In this document: piece after piece, positions 1 through 10,815 of the stretch
Numbering within the stretch: position 1 is the stretch's first letter
Layout of the letters: every line of letters starts with the position of its first letter
Origin: Hyposmocoma kahamanoa
Taxonomy: Eukaryota > Arthropoda > Insecta > Lepidoptera > Cosmopterigidae
Length of the DNA stretch: 64,000 bases
Direction of reading: 5' to 3'
NCBI RefSeq assembly: GCF_003589595.1
Contig: NW_020653945.1
Span: 7,814,458 to 7,878,457, forward strand
Made by a program: the position numbers and the translations under genes
The notes under the pieces: model-generated
Told to the model about the DNA's origin: nothing
Seen by the model: only the letters and a program-made list of their open reading frames with translations
Database searches by the model: none

Positions 1-1054
1 GACCGCGTAACTGGTTCTTAATTTTTGGAAATAAATAAAAATCAAAAAGTGCCAGGTCGAGACTGTACACGGGAAGGCTCATGAGGTCAACGTTGTTCAC
101 CTTCAAAAATTTATTTGTCTGTCTGGCCGTGTGAGAACTGACATTATCGTGGTGCATGATGATACGGCGTTTACGGTTATTTTTACGGAGTTTGTCAATA
201 ACTTCCGGCAAATAAATGGTCGTGTACCAATCACTATTCACGGTACAACGATTCTCCAAAGCAACAGTAGCCACGTGTCCAGTTTTATTTAAAAAAGAAG
301 CAATCATCCGCTTAGAGGCACTTTGCACGCGCGCCACTGGTTGGTTTCGGCTCATCTCTAAAGACCCATACACTCGATTGCTGTGGTGGTTTGGGGATCG
401 TAACTATAAATCCATATTTCGTCACCTGTTACTATGTCCCACACCAAATTTGACTCCCCTTCGTTAAATCTGGTAGCATGGCATTGCACCAAGTGACGCG
501 ATCCGTTTCTTGAGCCTCAGTCAAATTGTGTGGGATCCACCGAGAGCACAGTTTTTTCACACCCAAACGTTTGTGTAGTATTGATTGTATTTGACTCATG
601 CATATGCCTAAAGATGCCCGAATCTCATGGTATGTCACATGCCTGTCTGTTTTGATCATACGGCGCACAGCATCGATGTTTTTGTTGTTCACAGCAGTGG
701 ACGGGCGACCATCACGAAATTCGTCACTGAGATTCACACGACCGCGTTTGAAATCTGCAAACCAGCTATAAATAGTCATCTTGCACGGTGCTTCATCGCC
801 AAAAGCAGTTTGAAGTCGAGTTAAATTACGTTTAAAGTCATAGAAAATCATACTACGAAAATTTTCACGAGTTAAATCCATAGTGATGTAGACAACCAAT
901 TTCTAAAATGGCGCCATAATGTAAAAACAAGTGACAGTCAGATGAAACGAACTGTATTCTACAGTCAAAAAATTCCATTTTCAAATGTTGTAATTACTTT
1001 TTAAATATTGTTTATGTAAGTGGCCAATTTCGGAAACTTTTAGTGCGCCCTATG
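1..1054 (-). mobile_element. Decayed mariner transposon, copy 1 (cut by window edge)
   Basis: A cut-and-paste DNA transposon of the Tc1/mariner superfamily, now inactive. The right terminal inverted repeat lies at about 1014-1054 (GGCGCACTA when read on the minus strand) and is followed by the TA target dinucleotide at 1055-1056. The other end lies beyond base 1. Read on the minus strand it encodes a transposase in several broken frames: N-terminal DNA-binding region at 432-899, first catalytic aspartate (G-D-E-I-W-I-Y) near 400-440, and a degenerate third-aspartate motif (Y-S-L-D-L-A, normally Y-S-P-D-L-A) near 50-80. It is closely related to the copy at 34.0-35.4 kb in the same orientation. 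Confidence 0.9.
432..899 (-). pseudogene. Mariner transposase, N-terminal fragment
   Basis: 155-codon open frame. Residues about 14-65 are the first helix-turn-helix of mariner transposase, including F-K-R-N-L-T and the W-F-A-D-F-K-R-G-R stretch. Residues about 75-125 form the second helix-turn-helix (T-Y-H-E-I-R-A-S-L-G), which binds the terminal inverted repeats. The frame is lost at S-Q-I-W-C-G-T, just before the first catalytic aspartate, so the protein cannot cut DNA. Intact mariner transposases are about 345 residues. Compared with copy 2, this copy keeps the N-terminal half in frame and copy 2 keeps the catalytic half. Confidence 0.85.
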
Positions 1055-1155
1055 TATCAGGCTTCTAACAAAAGAATTAATATCTAATATTTATACGCAA
1101 ATTATAGTTAAAACTATTGTATGTTACACAATTGACATAAAGTTCATAAGCTATG

Positions 1156-1213
1156 TACAATTTCGTTACAAAAATTCGCTTTCGTTCCATTTCGCGGTAA
1201 TGTAAATTGTGCC
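1156..1213. repeat. Half copy of the TAA-target hairpin MITE
   Basis: The stretch AAAAATTCGCTTTCGTTCC followed by a GCGG core and GTAAATTGTGCC matches the right half of the complete hairpin at 7696-7784 and is followed by the same TAA. The left arm is degenerate. Non-coding. Confidence 0.6.
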
Positions 1214-1636
1214 TAAACCAATATTCCGTGGCATTCGAAATGACGCACCAATAAACAAATTGAAATAACCAGTTAGATACATCTGTATCCAAATGAAAAC
1301 ACGATAATGCCTGTGCTTGTGGTCTTTATACATAATTGCCAGTATGACATTTAAGTTCGCAGCTTTACGAAGGAAAGCGATAATCGACAGAAAGCGTGGT
1401 AAACAATGTTTTACTTTCGTTGGAAGTACGTTTTACCCTTTTTAACTTATAAATATGCATACTATACTGTCCTTTACATCATAATACGTAATCAAAATTT
1501 TAGCGAAACTGAGTTTTAACATAGCCGGGATCAGCAAATCAAGATCTACAACCCTATAAGCGGTTTTTTTTTATATCCCATTTAGTTTCAGTTTTATTAC
1601 TAATCAAAATCAGCGTAATTGACATTTTTACTTTTT

Positions 1637-1906
1637 GACGACTTATGTGATCAAGTGCCTTGCACATCGGTTTTCCGATTTTCAAGGTGTCGCCATCTAT
1701 GAGGTCCCGGGGTTAATCCCCGGCCGGCTCAGTGTAGAAAAAAATTCTATATTACCTCGGTTTGAATGTTACGCTCGGTACCATATACCGTCGTTGTTTC
1801 CGATTTCCATAACAAGTACTTTAGTTACTTACTTTGGTATTGGTGCAACCACGGAAGAACGAAAGGAAAGCAACGTGTGTGATGGTGTCCAATATTTATT
1901 TAATTA
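1637..1906 (+). mobile_element. tRNA-derived SINE, family A, copy 1
   Basis: Short non-autonomous retroelement made by LINE machinery from a tRNA-like promoter. The head keeps a degenerate A box (TGATCAAGTGCC) and a B box (GGGGTTAATCCCC) about 45 bp apart, the spacing of an internal RNA polymerase III promoter. The body, with CCGTCGTTGTTTCCGATTTC and a TTACTTTGG stretch, is shared with the copies at 36281 and 38494. The tail is an AT-rich TATTTATTTAATTA. The 132-codon open frame across it is fortuitous. Confidence 0.85.
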
Positions 1907-2094
1907 CAGTATATACACATATAGCGTTAGTAATGACAAGGAGGGCAGTAAAGTACTAACGAAACAAGTACATAAGTGTATAATTGCAGGGTTCAGGTTC
2001 ATGACACATGATCCGGCAAATTTGGACAGTTAAGACACCAGTTGTATAATAATTTTATCAGTCGAGTTCTTAATTTTTCGCGATTGTTTCACAT

Positions 2095-2275
2095 TGGCAA
2101 TTAAGCTATTTTTTCGGATCTAAATCGTTGTTTATAGTCTAAATGTTTATAGTCTTTTATTTTATATGTTGACTTCTATTTGCCCACGGAAACCTGCAAA
2201 GGGTCCGAAACGTTGGTTTGTTGGAAAAAATAAATATACGCAATTTACATCCGAAAAAACAGTTCCATTTCCAAT
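2095..2275. repeat. Fold-back family E, diverged copy
   Basis: A left arm with TTTTTTCGGATCTAAATCG and a right arm with ACGTTGGTTTGTTGG, then ACATCCGAAAAAA and CCATTTCC, are inverted relative to each other. They match the well-preserved copy at 52611-53160. The loop holds CTGCAAAGGGTCCGAAACG, the family core. No coding capacity. Confidence 0.7.
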
Positions 2276-2289
2276 TTTATCAATATTTA

Positions 2290-3610
2290 TCAAAAATTAC
2301 TGCTTTCTTTTTTAGGCATTTCAGTTCACACAATCATCTGCCATGGAAATTACAAAACGTTTATCGAACAAAATAACTAACAATTGTGACGAACATTGAT
2401 AAGGTCCAGGGAAAAACAATGGCTGATTTTGATCAACAGCAATCGCCGCCGTCGTAAAGTCAACATAACAGTGCCAGATGAGTCCCCTCTCCCTAATTGA
2501 AACCAGACTCAGATACATCACGTGCTACAACCTAAGCATATTTGTTTCACTATAGCGCACTCAGACCCCCAACGCATCCCCCGGACTTCATGTTGTAGTC
2601 GTAAGGGTTGCCTTGGGGACAAAATCAATTAACTCAATACATCACACTTAAGTATTTATTTTGTACTGAATGTAAATTTAAAGTTGTCACGTGTGAGATC
2701 ATTACACAAATTATGACGAACGGAAGCCATAAGGACGCTACTCGAATCTTCAAAGAACTCTAACAATAAATAGTTCAAAGTATAATGCGACTGATAACAT
2801 TAAGGACTGGTAATATGACCTATCACGAGGATTTATGTATGTATTATACAAAAACAACGAAACGTCGTCTCTACAACACACCAAATTGACAAGCTACACA
2901 ACTTTTGGTGACTTGTAAATTGTGTTCATAATAATAACTATATTTAAAAATTAATCTTACTCTATTTTATAATTATTAGCCAGCCAGTAAATGAGAATAA
3001 TTTGTTGTTAACGCTGATTTTTTATTGTATGTAGCCTTTTTATACGATAATTTAAACCTTTGCACACACACTTTACGTTTAACACAAGTTCTTTGAACAA
3101 CAGATAAAACGCGATAACACTTGAATTGATATAATGGACAACGACCAGAAAAAAATATCCGTTAAGTAAATCTAATTAAGACAGGTTTTAAGAGAATCGT
3201 TTTACATAATGTACAAATGAATTTGTTGCAGTTTTAACAATTTATTGAAGTCTTTTTTAAACACATCTTACCCGTGAACAAGCGATAATTTAACGGTACA
3301 ATGAAACAAGCCACCTAGGTAAACAAAAATACTAGACAATCCTTAAAATATGCATACTAAAATTGATGATAATGTATTTTGTTCTATATTTTTAATGTGC
3401 AACTTGCTACAGTAATTTATTTAAATGAAAAGTTTCGCAATCGTACACACAATTTGAGCCACCCTAAAATTTCAGTACTTATATATTTATTTGGTATCTC
3501 AACAGAACATATAGGTACAATATTAAATACACTGTGATACATGCAATACAGTGTCAAATGCTTAATCGGCTAAAAACTATACAAGCTACTTGGAAGCTGC
3601 TATACTAAAC
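2290..3610. other. AT-rich stretch without recognised features
   Basis: No splice-compatible coding-like segment or repeat family found. The short open frame at 2321-2521 (minus) has no recognisable motif. Confidence 0.6.
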
Positions 3611-3613
3611 GTC

Positions 3614-4102
3614 ATTTCCGTATGTCTTTGTTGAAAATTTGAATTTGTAAAACTTGGGAAAATTTAACGATTTTTTGTATTCTAACCCTTTAAAAATAAA
3701 AGTGCAAGGTGGCTCGAATTATGCGTCCGGGAGTGTATTCTGTTTTGATTTTATACCTTTCATTCTGGGATTTTATATCACTCCATGTGTATTATTATTA
3801 TATTTTTTCAATTTTTATGTTAATATACTCTGACTATTCCAATCACGTACAGTTTCCGTATGTCTTTGTTGAGAATTTGAAATTGTAAAGCTCGGGAAAA
3901 TCTAACGATATTTTTGTATTGTAGCCCTTTAAAAATAAAAATACAAGGTGACTCGAATTATGTGTCCGAGAGGGTATGTATTTTGTTTTTATTTTTCGGC
4001 TCTTATTCTCGGATTTTAGAGGGATTAACCACGCTATGCGTATTATTTTCATATTTTTTTAAATTTGTAGGTTAATATACTTTGATTTATGATTATTCCA
4101 AT
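3614..4102. repeat. Diverged tandem duplication, two units of about 230-250 bp
   Basis: Unit 1 (3614-3843) and unit 2 (3851-4102) run in the same direction. Both start TTCCGTATGTCTTTGTTGA and share CCCTTTAAAAATAAAA, CTCGAATTATG, GGATTTTA and TTAATATACT; both end GATTATTCCAAT or GACTATTCCAAT. Divergence is substantial with several indels, so the duplication is old. No coding frame is conserved between the units. A short related string also occurs near 3440-3490. Confidence 0.85.
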
Positions 4103-4608
4103 ACATACAGTAGCAAGGACCTAATAATGGATGCGCCAAACATTGAAAATATCAAAATAAAGTAATTTTACATTAAATCCATGTATCAACAATATTTCTA
4201 TAAAAACTCTAAAGTGAAGGGTAAAGCCGTAGGGCACCTCACAGCACAGACAATAGTACATAACCTAATGAATTATATAGCCACCCTAGCGTTGCGGCAA
4301 TATATGTATGTACGTGATCCTAACTTGCAATTTTAGGGACTCTAGCCGCCGCGCCGTATATCAAGCCACCCTCGCCAATAAGTAAGAGCTATTAATTAGG
4401 ATTAACTTCCGCCTTTTTTATTGAAATTATAACAGATTTTTTTACTCTATTTGAACATAAATTAATGTAATTTCGTGTTTAGATGAATATTTTGAAGGTT
4501 GATTTTTTAATTTGTGATATCTCTCACACTTTATATTTCAAATAGGTGCATCATTCACATATAGTATTTGAATGTGTGAATGTATTTGAGTGACCTTGAA
4601 TGTCACTA

Positions 4609-5250
4609 ATAGGTACTAATCATTCGAATAGGCAAATTATTCACCTAAGTAGAATCCAAGAATCATTCGACTTTAACGATACCGAATGCCTCTGCCATTC
4701 GGTCGGGTGCTCGACTCGAATGATTATTATATCGGCACACCTCAGTCATCATGTCCATACCAAAATAACCCTGTACCCGTTACATTTACAGTATTTACCA
4801 TATTGTCGGGGACAGTGCAATTACGCGTAACTAGCATTAGATTTCCAGTTTCCATTTCGGTAATTTAGTGGCAAAATCACATCCTCGAAAATGTCGTGGC
4901 AACCAAATTAGCTGATTTAAGGGAATCTATTGTTATCAGTCCGTAGACAACATAAATTAACGCTTACTGTGCAAAAATGAAAGTTGAAACCATTGAAATA
5001 ACAAAGTAATAACGTTAAATCCCTCTCCTGTAAATATTTGGTTTGTGCAGATACGCGCCTTTTACCAATGCTACATACGTGAATTTACACTATCCCCGAA
5101 GATATGTCAGAGAGGGCCAGGTGATCACGAGCAGAAATGCTCTATGGAATCCATGGATTAGTACTACTAATTAGTAATGAATGATCATTCAAATCATTAG
5201 AATACCAAAATTGGTAGGTTAATAATTTGGCATTCGAATGACAGGATTAG
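4609..5250. repeat. Degenerate inverted-repeat pair
   Basis: The string TCATTCGAATAGGCAAATTA with CACCTA at 4619-4650 recurs in inverted form at about 5207-5243 (TAGGTTAATAATTTGGCATTCGAATGA on the plus strand). Further weak matches extend both arms. This may be an old MITE of about 650 bp. The open frames inside (4600-4868, 5238-5426) do not look coding. Confidence 0.4.
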
Positions 5251-5958
5251 CGATTACTAACGAATCGAATATCGAAATCATTCACAATCCAAAGAAAAAC
5301 AAAATTAACCCACACGAATGTTACGTTGCTATTTACGTTTCTTACTTTGCATTAATTCCACTTCAACGTCCTTGCATAACACATTTCATTTATAATGATA
5401 ATCATTTTTTTATCGATTTTATATAATCAAGTGGAAACACCTATATCCATAATTCAGTGCATAATTATAGCTTGTATGTTCACCTCAAACCTGCGCCTGC
5501 GCCTACTTTCGCCAGTTTCTACTTTCTGCCGCCACAAGCGGTTTGCCAAGTTCTATTAACGATCTGTTACGTTAAAACTTAATGTTACACAACACCATAT
5601 ATTTCAATAGTCAGAAATTCAAATTAAATAAAACATTAACAAAATTAGTTGATTGGTAAGCCAGACGCCGTTGGGAATCGTAAATGATCATACATTAAGT
5701 AGGTTTATATGCATTGCGAAACAAAAAGCTAAAGTATCTCTATTATACATATAGCCCATATATATAGCCTATAATACAAAGTGTATAGGAGTTATACAAT
5801 AAACGTTACAACATAAATTAATACCCCACTAATGTAAATGAGGAAATATTGTCAGTAATTATAAAAGTCCACGAGAATACAGGGCGGCCAGTACATTTGT
5901 ACGACTAATTTGAAAACGTAATCGTATACTTACACCACAAACGACAACTTGTAAGATA

Positions 5959-6232
5959 AAAACCGATCTCAATAGTTCGTGGAATTACAATGAAATCGGT
6001 TAACGGAAAGTGGGTGAAATCCAATAAAACGGATTCATCCCCTAATCTGCCACACTTACAGGTGGAATATTTTCTTCAAATTTGAATGGGATCACACTGA
6101 GTTACCCTCTTTCCAATAAAAAAAGAATCATCGAAATAGGGTCACAAATGTAGGAGTGTTTGCGTAACATACGAGTACATACAAAAAAATACAGTCGAAT
6201 TGAGACCCTCCTTCTTTTATCAAGCCGGTTAA
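5959..6232 (+). repeat. Interspersed family B, copy 1
   Basis: About 270 bp, with recurring blocks: GAAATCGGTTAACGG, GTGAAATCCAATAA, CACACTTACAGGTGGAATAT, TTTGAATGGGATCAC, TACCCTCTTTCCAA, AAAGAATCATCGAAAT, a CATACAAAAAAATACAGTC string and a terminal AAGCCGGTTAA. Six copies occur in the window. Non-autonomous; no terminal inverted repeat or tail that would place it in a superfamily is obvious to me. Confidence 0.85.
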
Positions 6233-6235
6233 TAA

Positions 6236-7692
6236 AATGTAGATTTTTACTGCGCTTTTAGTCAAGCCGTTTAAATTTTGTCCGTTCGGCCGAAATTTTG
6301 CTACAATATATATTAAATAGGTGTTTGCAACCTACACTACAGTAATATTTACTGAGCATCATTTGTACACATCTAACAACTATCTCTAATGCATCTCTAC
6401 AGCATTTCCGCTTCCAAACGCTATATTTGTGATAATGACAACTTGCCTATAAAGTGCATTTCAAAGCGCCTATATGAGTAGACAAGAGTTGAATACAAAC
6501 TTTGTTGTTGTTGTGTTCGAATTAAAAATCTTTTTTTTTTTTCAATCTTTATTCAATTTAGATACCTTTATTTCCAAATTTAAAAAAGCAAAGAAATAAT
6601 TATTCCACGATTGGAAACTAGTCCACCGAGCATAGCTCATAGATAAGAAGAAGATGCTAATTATACGTCATTATCGTCATATCTTACTTTTTCTTCACAA
6701 CGGAATCTGACGAATGTGGATACGTTACATAAAGGCACATATCAATATTTGTTTTGGTCTTGAATTGAATTGATTGAATTGATTGAATTTATATATCTTA
6801 TTTCGTTTCGGAAATATAAAATCGAACAACGATCGATCTGACATCCACGGCGAAGAAGATCGAACAAATGTACTATGGTCCCGAGAACAAGTAATCTTGC
6901 ACATAGATCTTTATTCTACGGATGAGTCTAAATAGATTTAACCCGACAAAATTTTGAGGTCGGTTTTGAGCAAAAATGTCATAATTATGTTTCCCGTGTA
7001 TTAAATATTTAAGTCACAATTTTACTATTATTCTTTACATAAATAATATTCTCATCAAGGTACTGTGAGACCAGTATTATGGTTAACACAACAACATCGA
7101 AAACGCTGAGATGATTAATAGCTGTAAACATTTAAGTTTGTATGTCAGTGAACAAAACGTTCAGAGTAAAATAGGTCGTATTTAAGCGGTCCTCGCAATC
7201 AAAGTTAAACAATCTTTATTTCATACGTAAGCGAATTACACTGAAATCGTCTTGATTTAACTCTGCAGCTCATTCGTAAGCCAGATACCCCATGGAAGAA
7301 TGAACAAAAAACTTTAGTCGTTGCTCTTTGTAAAGAAACATTTGTAATAATTTACAATAATTATTTCAAATATCGTAAATCGAAACAACTTGCAAGAACT
7401 AAATGCGTCACTGCTACGGATTTTTGTCATCCAAGTACGCAGAAGCTGTACAATGCTTAGTTAGTCAAAGTTAATTTTAAGGTTCATGAAGTCAACACAC
7501 ATGTTTTATATCCAAAGCTAAAGCTTGCGCCAGCATTGGTAACTTTTCCGCCTGAGTGCGCTTAAACAAAAGTTTACTAAGAACTCGTTCATCGTAACGT
7601 AAAACAAGATTACATAGATTTGCTTGCAATAGTAGAACTCTATTTTGTTTGTAAGGTCCATGAAATCAACGTCTCTATTTTGCCTCTTCTTT
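6236..7692. other. Stretch without recognised genes
   Basis: AT-rich. The only local structure is a short TTGAATTGA microsatellite at about 6762-6790 and a poly-T run near 6530. No exon-like segment seen. Confidence 0.6.
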
Positions 7693-7695
7693 TAA

Positions 7696-7784
7696 GGCTC
7701 AATTTATACTGCGCGGCGGAATGGAAAGCTACGAAACTACAAAAATTCGCTTCCATTCCGTTCCGCCACAATATAAATTGAGCC
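7696..7784. mobile_element. Hairpin MITE with TAA target duplication
   Basis: An 89-bp near-palindrome. The arms GGCTCAATTTATA.TG and its complement pair over about 32 bp around a short centre, and TAA is duplicated on both sides (7693-7695 and 7785-7787). A 3-bp TWA target duplication is the hallmark of PIF/Harbinger-type transposases, which would have to act in trans. A half copy is at 1156-1213. Confidence 0.75.
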
Positions 7785-8081
7785 TAATTCAACAGATCAT
7801 GGATTATAACGTTTTTGGGTGTATACGCAGGTCTGTTGCTTTACAGGTAGCGTAAAGAACTTGATTGATTTTGGTGCAAATGTCTTTATTTTAAATCTTA
7901 ATACTGCAACGATATAGCTGTGAAATTCAGATCGTTTTTAGAAACATCTGATTTCATAAATTTGCTTTCTACAAAGACGCACATATTTCATTTTAAAAAC
8001 AATGTTAATCAATGTATAACTGTGTGTACGTTTATTTATATTTACATTTACATTTATATTTACATTTCTACATTTCAGCCT

Positions 8082-8241
8082 ATTTTTTTTTATAATATCA
8101 AGTGACGGGACAAACAAGTCGTGCGCCTGATGGTAAGCTACACGCTTGATGGTCAGCTACACGGCTGTCCATAACAGTTGCAGTGCCACTCAGAGCTTTA
8201 AATCGCAAAGATCTGAGGGGCACTACCACAGCGCCCGTCAC
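8082..8241 (+). repeat. Interspersed family C, copy 1 (5' part)
   Basis: Family C is about 300 bp: a T-rich start, ATATCAAGTGACGGGAC, GTCGTGCGCCTGATGGTAAG, CCATAACAGTTGCAGTGCC, CAGAGCTTTAAATCGCAAAG, CGCCCGTCACCCTGAGAC, a CCGGAACGCAGTAATG block, TGCTTGGCGGCAGAAATAGG and a terminal GGAGCTCTACTGCTACTA. Twelve copies occur here in both orientations. This one stops at CGCCCGTCAC and has a small internal duplication of GATGGTAAGCTACACG. It abuts unit D directly. Confidence 0.85.
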
Positions 8242-8442
8242 TTTGTCCGTTAGTTGATGTATTGGAACATATTATACGATGTATCTGGAACTGGATGTAG
8301 CAATAAGCAATAAAACATATTTATATTTATTATTATTATTATTTATGTTATTATTTCTTTCCATTCCGATTAATCAACAATATGTGGTGAAAGTAACGCT
8401 ACAGGCGTATTATGGAAAATTGCACCCTTTAGACATTTTTAA
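8242..8442 (+). repeat. Unit D, copy 1, between two family C copies
   Basis: About 200 bp beginning TTTGTCCGTTAGTTGATG and ending TTTAGACATTTTTA. A second copy at 33429-33615 is roughly 90% identical. This copy contains an expanded TTATTATTATTA tract at 8325-8350 that is absent from the other. It is bracketed by same-orientation family C copies. The 92-codon open frame starting at 8279 runs through D into C and is not a gene. Confidence 0.85.
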
Positions 8443-8673
8443 AGTTTTTTTTATATCAAGTGACGGAACGAACAAATCGAGCGCTTTGATGATAAGCTAC
8501 ACGCCCGTCCATAACAGTTGCAGTGCCACTCAGAGCTTTAAGTCGCAAAGATCTTAGAGGCACTGCCACAGTGCCCGTCACCCTGAGACATAAGTTGACA
8601 AGACCCATGTGCCTGTAATTTCACCAGCACCCTTACCCGTCTAAACAGACTAACATTACTACCTGCATTACTA
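8443..8673 (+). repeat. Interspersed family C, copy 2 (3' truncated)
   Basis: Starts at the family's T-rich end (TTTTTTTTATATCAAGTGACGG) and runs through GTGCCCGTCACCCTGAGAC to ACCCGTCTAAACAGAC; the last 60 bp of the consensus are missing. Confidence 0.85.
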
Positions 8674-8740
8674 CGACATTCATTAAATTGTCGTGTTATA
8701 TATTACATAATTGGATCAATTATATAAAAAAGCACCTATC

Positions 8741-8790
8741 TATAACAATCTATAACAACCTATAACAATCTATAACAACCTATAACAATC
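8741..8790 (+). repeat. 10-bp tandem repeat, five units
   Basis: TATAACAATC and TATAACAACC alternate regularly, giving a 20-bp higher-order period. CACCTATC occurs on both sides. Confidence 0.9.
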
Positions 8791-8799
8791 ACCTATCTT

Positions 8800-9270
8800 A
8801 AAGACATCAGAAAGCAGACACAGAACTGCAATTTCCCCTTGCGTGATCACATCTCCAATTGCACATGCTTTCAATAGAAACTAATACTGCGAACAGACCA
8901 AATGTTCCGTTGCATCATTATATCATTGGATATAATCGATTAAAAAAAAATCGATAACTGTTAAAAACCAAGTGCTTGCGAATTAATCCAGTTTGGCACG
9001 AAATCAAAAAGTGACTATATACTATGATGTTACATGAATATTAACGTACATTATGTAAAGCGTGAAATCTGTAATTGTGATGTTGCTTGCTGGCAGCGAC
9101 GCTTTGAATTCTCATAATTCCAATGGATATCGGAATCTACACGTTCGATAATTATCTTCATCGACTATACTGCAATAGTACATTTACTAGATGGTGTATT
9201 GCATAATTTAATAACGACAATGTTACCTATAGATAATGCCGTATTGACCATTTTACACCCATTTATATCC
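8800..9270. other. Stretch without recognised features
   Basis: AT-rich, no coding-like segment or known repeat recognised. Confidence 0.6.
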
Positions 9271-9276
9271 ACACAT

Positions 9277-9512
9277 CGCACTTGACAACTAACATAGTAT
9301 TATCTCAAAAATTGAGTAATTATATTTTATCTCAACATTGCGTTAGGTATATTAATAATTTCTCTTCAAAATTTCGCTATATTGATGTGTCGTTCATATA
9401 CGATTTAATTTCAAAGTGACAGCCCAACACCGTCGCTTTGAAACTGAACAGGTAATATTAATAGCTTAAAGCCATTTTGAGATATTACCTACTATGTTAG
9501 TTGTCATGTGCG
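9277..9512. mobile_element. MITE with long terminal inverted repeats, ACAT flanks
   Basis: 236 bp. The left end CGCACTTGACAACTAACATA and the inverted right end CGCACATGACAACTAACATA differ at one of 20 positions, and the arms extend to about 40 bp (TATCTCAAAA). ACAT stands immediately outside each end (9273-9276 and 9513-9516) and may be the target duplication. No coding capacity. Superfamily not assigned. Confidence 0.8.
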
Positions 9513-9519
9513 ACATATT

Positions 9520-10225
9520 AACTACATTGTAAAGTAAACAAAACTATCTAAAAATATATCGAGCGACCAAGTTGGTCAGCATTGATTTTCATCCTGCCCC
9601 TAACAAAATGCCCAATCTTTGCAAACACATTTGTTTTCAGGTCTGTTTCGCAAACTTTAGTCAACCTCATAGTCCATAATAATTTAATGCTACAAAAAAA
9701 GACGAACCATTTTATGCCAAATTAATTATAAATAATAAAATTGTAAAGGTAAATCTGAATAATATAATATACCTACAAATAAATAATCTCTATTTAACTA
9801 AACTTATATTTTTTATCCACTCTATATATAAGTATATGTTCTATGTATTTACTTATCTATCTATATAGTATTAACATATACTTGACGTTCACACTGAAAA
9901 CATAAATAGCATGTATTTAAACCCTCTTCGATCTAAGTGTCTGATCATATCCCGCTAACAATATATTTACTGTACTTTTAAGTGATTAGTGTCATGCAAC
10001 CGTAAACATAATAAACACACCTAGATAAACAAGAAATATTATGTCTTGGTAACTTGGGTACGACTGAGTAAATAAGAACATAATATATAGATTATCGAAC
10101 TTCATTTATTTCTTTCGTCACTCAGTACGCACACATCACTCGCCTATTATTTTTGGAACCTTAATATTTAAGGGAATTTCAAGTTTATTGAATATTACGA
10201 TGTTTTAAGCCATTATATTCAATTG
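9520..10225. other. Stretch without recognised features
   Basis: AT-rich sequence with many short A/T runs. No exon or repeat family recognised. Confidence 0.55.
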
Positions 10226-10230
10226 TTTTT

Positions 10231-10407
10231 GTGAAATAACTCCACTAGATTGTAATAATTATTAATACAAAGATAGATCACAAAGAAAAGTTCCCTTGAT
10301 CACCTAATCACCTCGCCATAATGTGGCTGACGCTCTCCCAACTGAGCTACGAACCGAACTAGCAGGCCCTATGAATTTCGCTATGTGCTTGTTGCACATC
10401 TTTGTTT
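10231..10407 (-). mobile_element. tRNA-like element with terminal inverted repeats, family G, copy 1
   Basis: The left end GTGAAATAACTCCACTAG, then TAATAATTATTAATACAAAG, is the family terminal repeat. Read on the minus strand the interior carries a tRNA-like D-arm/A box, GTAGCTCAGTTGGGAGAGCG at about 10329-10348. The TpsiC region of this copy is degenerate. The right end stops at CTTGTTGCACATCTTTG without the outer repeat. Related copies are at 15500, 33729, 38724 and 60414. Confidence 0.75.
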
Positions 10408-10440
10408 TTGCTTTAGGGGCATTTTTTAATATTTACCAAA

Positions 10441-10600
10441 ACAGCATTGTTGCGTTCCGGTTTTAAAGGGTAATGGTGCTGGTGAAATCACAGACACTCA
10501 TGAGAGTGACGGAATGAGAGGCTGTGCCTATCAGATCTTAGCGATTTATTAGCCAGGCGCACGACTTTTTCGTCCCATCACTTAGGAAGAAACGAGGTAA
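10441..10600 (-). repeat. Interspersed family C, copy 3 (partial)
   Basis: Minus-orientation copy with TTGCGTTCCGGTTTTAAAGG, GTGCTGGTGAAATCACAG and CAGGCGCACGACTTTTTCG. The middle (CTTATGTCTCAG to GATTTAAAG) is shortened and diverged. Confidence 0.75.
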
Positions 10601-10815
10601 AAAGACTGTATCCCAATACAGTCTTTTGCATATACTCATTTTCTCCACCGAAATGTTGTGAAAATAACGGTGTGTTAGAGTATGTATGTGTCGTTGTTGT
10701 CAGTCTCTTATGTTATCCTTTCTCTACTCGTTTCCTGCCTATAACAAGCTCTATGTTTTATTTTCTCTGGCAAAAAAAATTCGTATATTGTAAAAAACGA
10801 CTGTTACATTAGGAG

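Noticed and set aside
432..899. Host gene derived from mariner transposase (domestication)
   Set aside because: The frame ends by frameshift before the catalytic region, the full decayed element surrounds it, and no splice sites join it to other exons.
1635..2033. 132-codon plus-strand open frame
   Set aside because: It is translated SINE A1; the same DNA with different frames recurs at 36.3 and 38.5 kb.
8279..8557. 92-codon open frame with hydrophobic leucine run
   Set aside because: It crosses unit D (TTA microsatellite) into family C; the leucines come from the TTA repeat.
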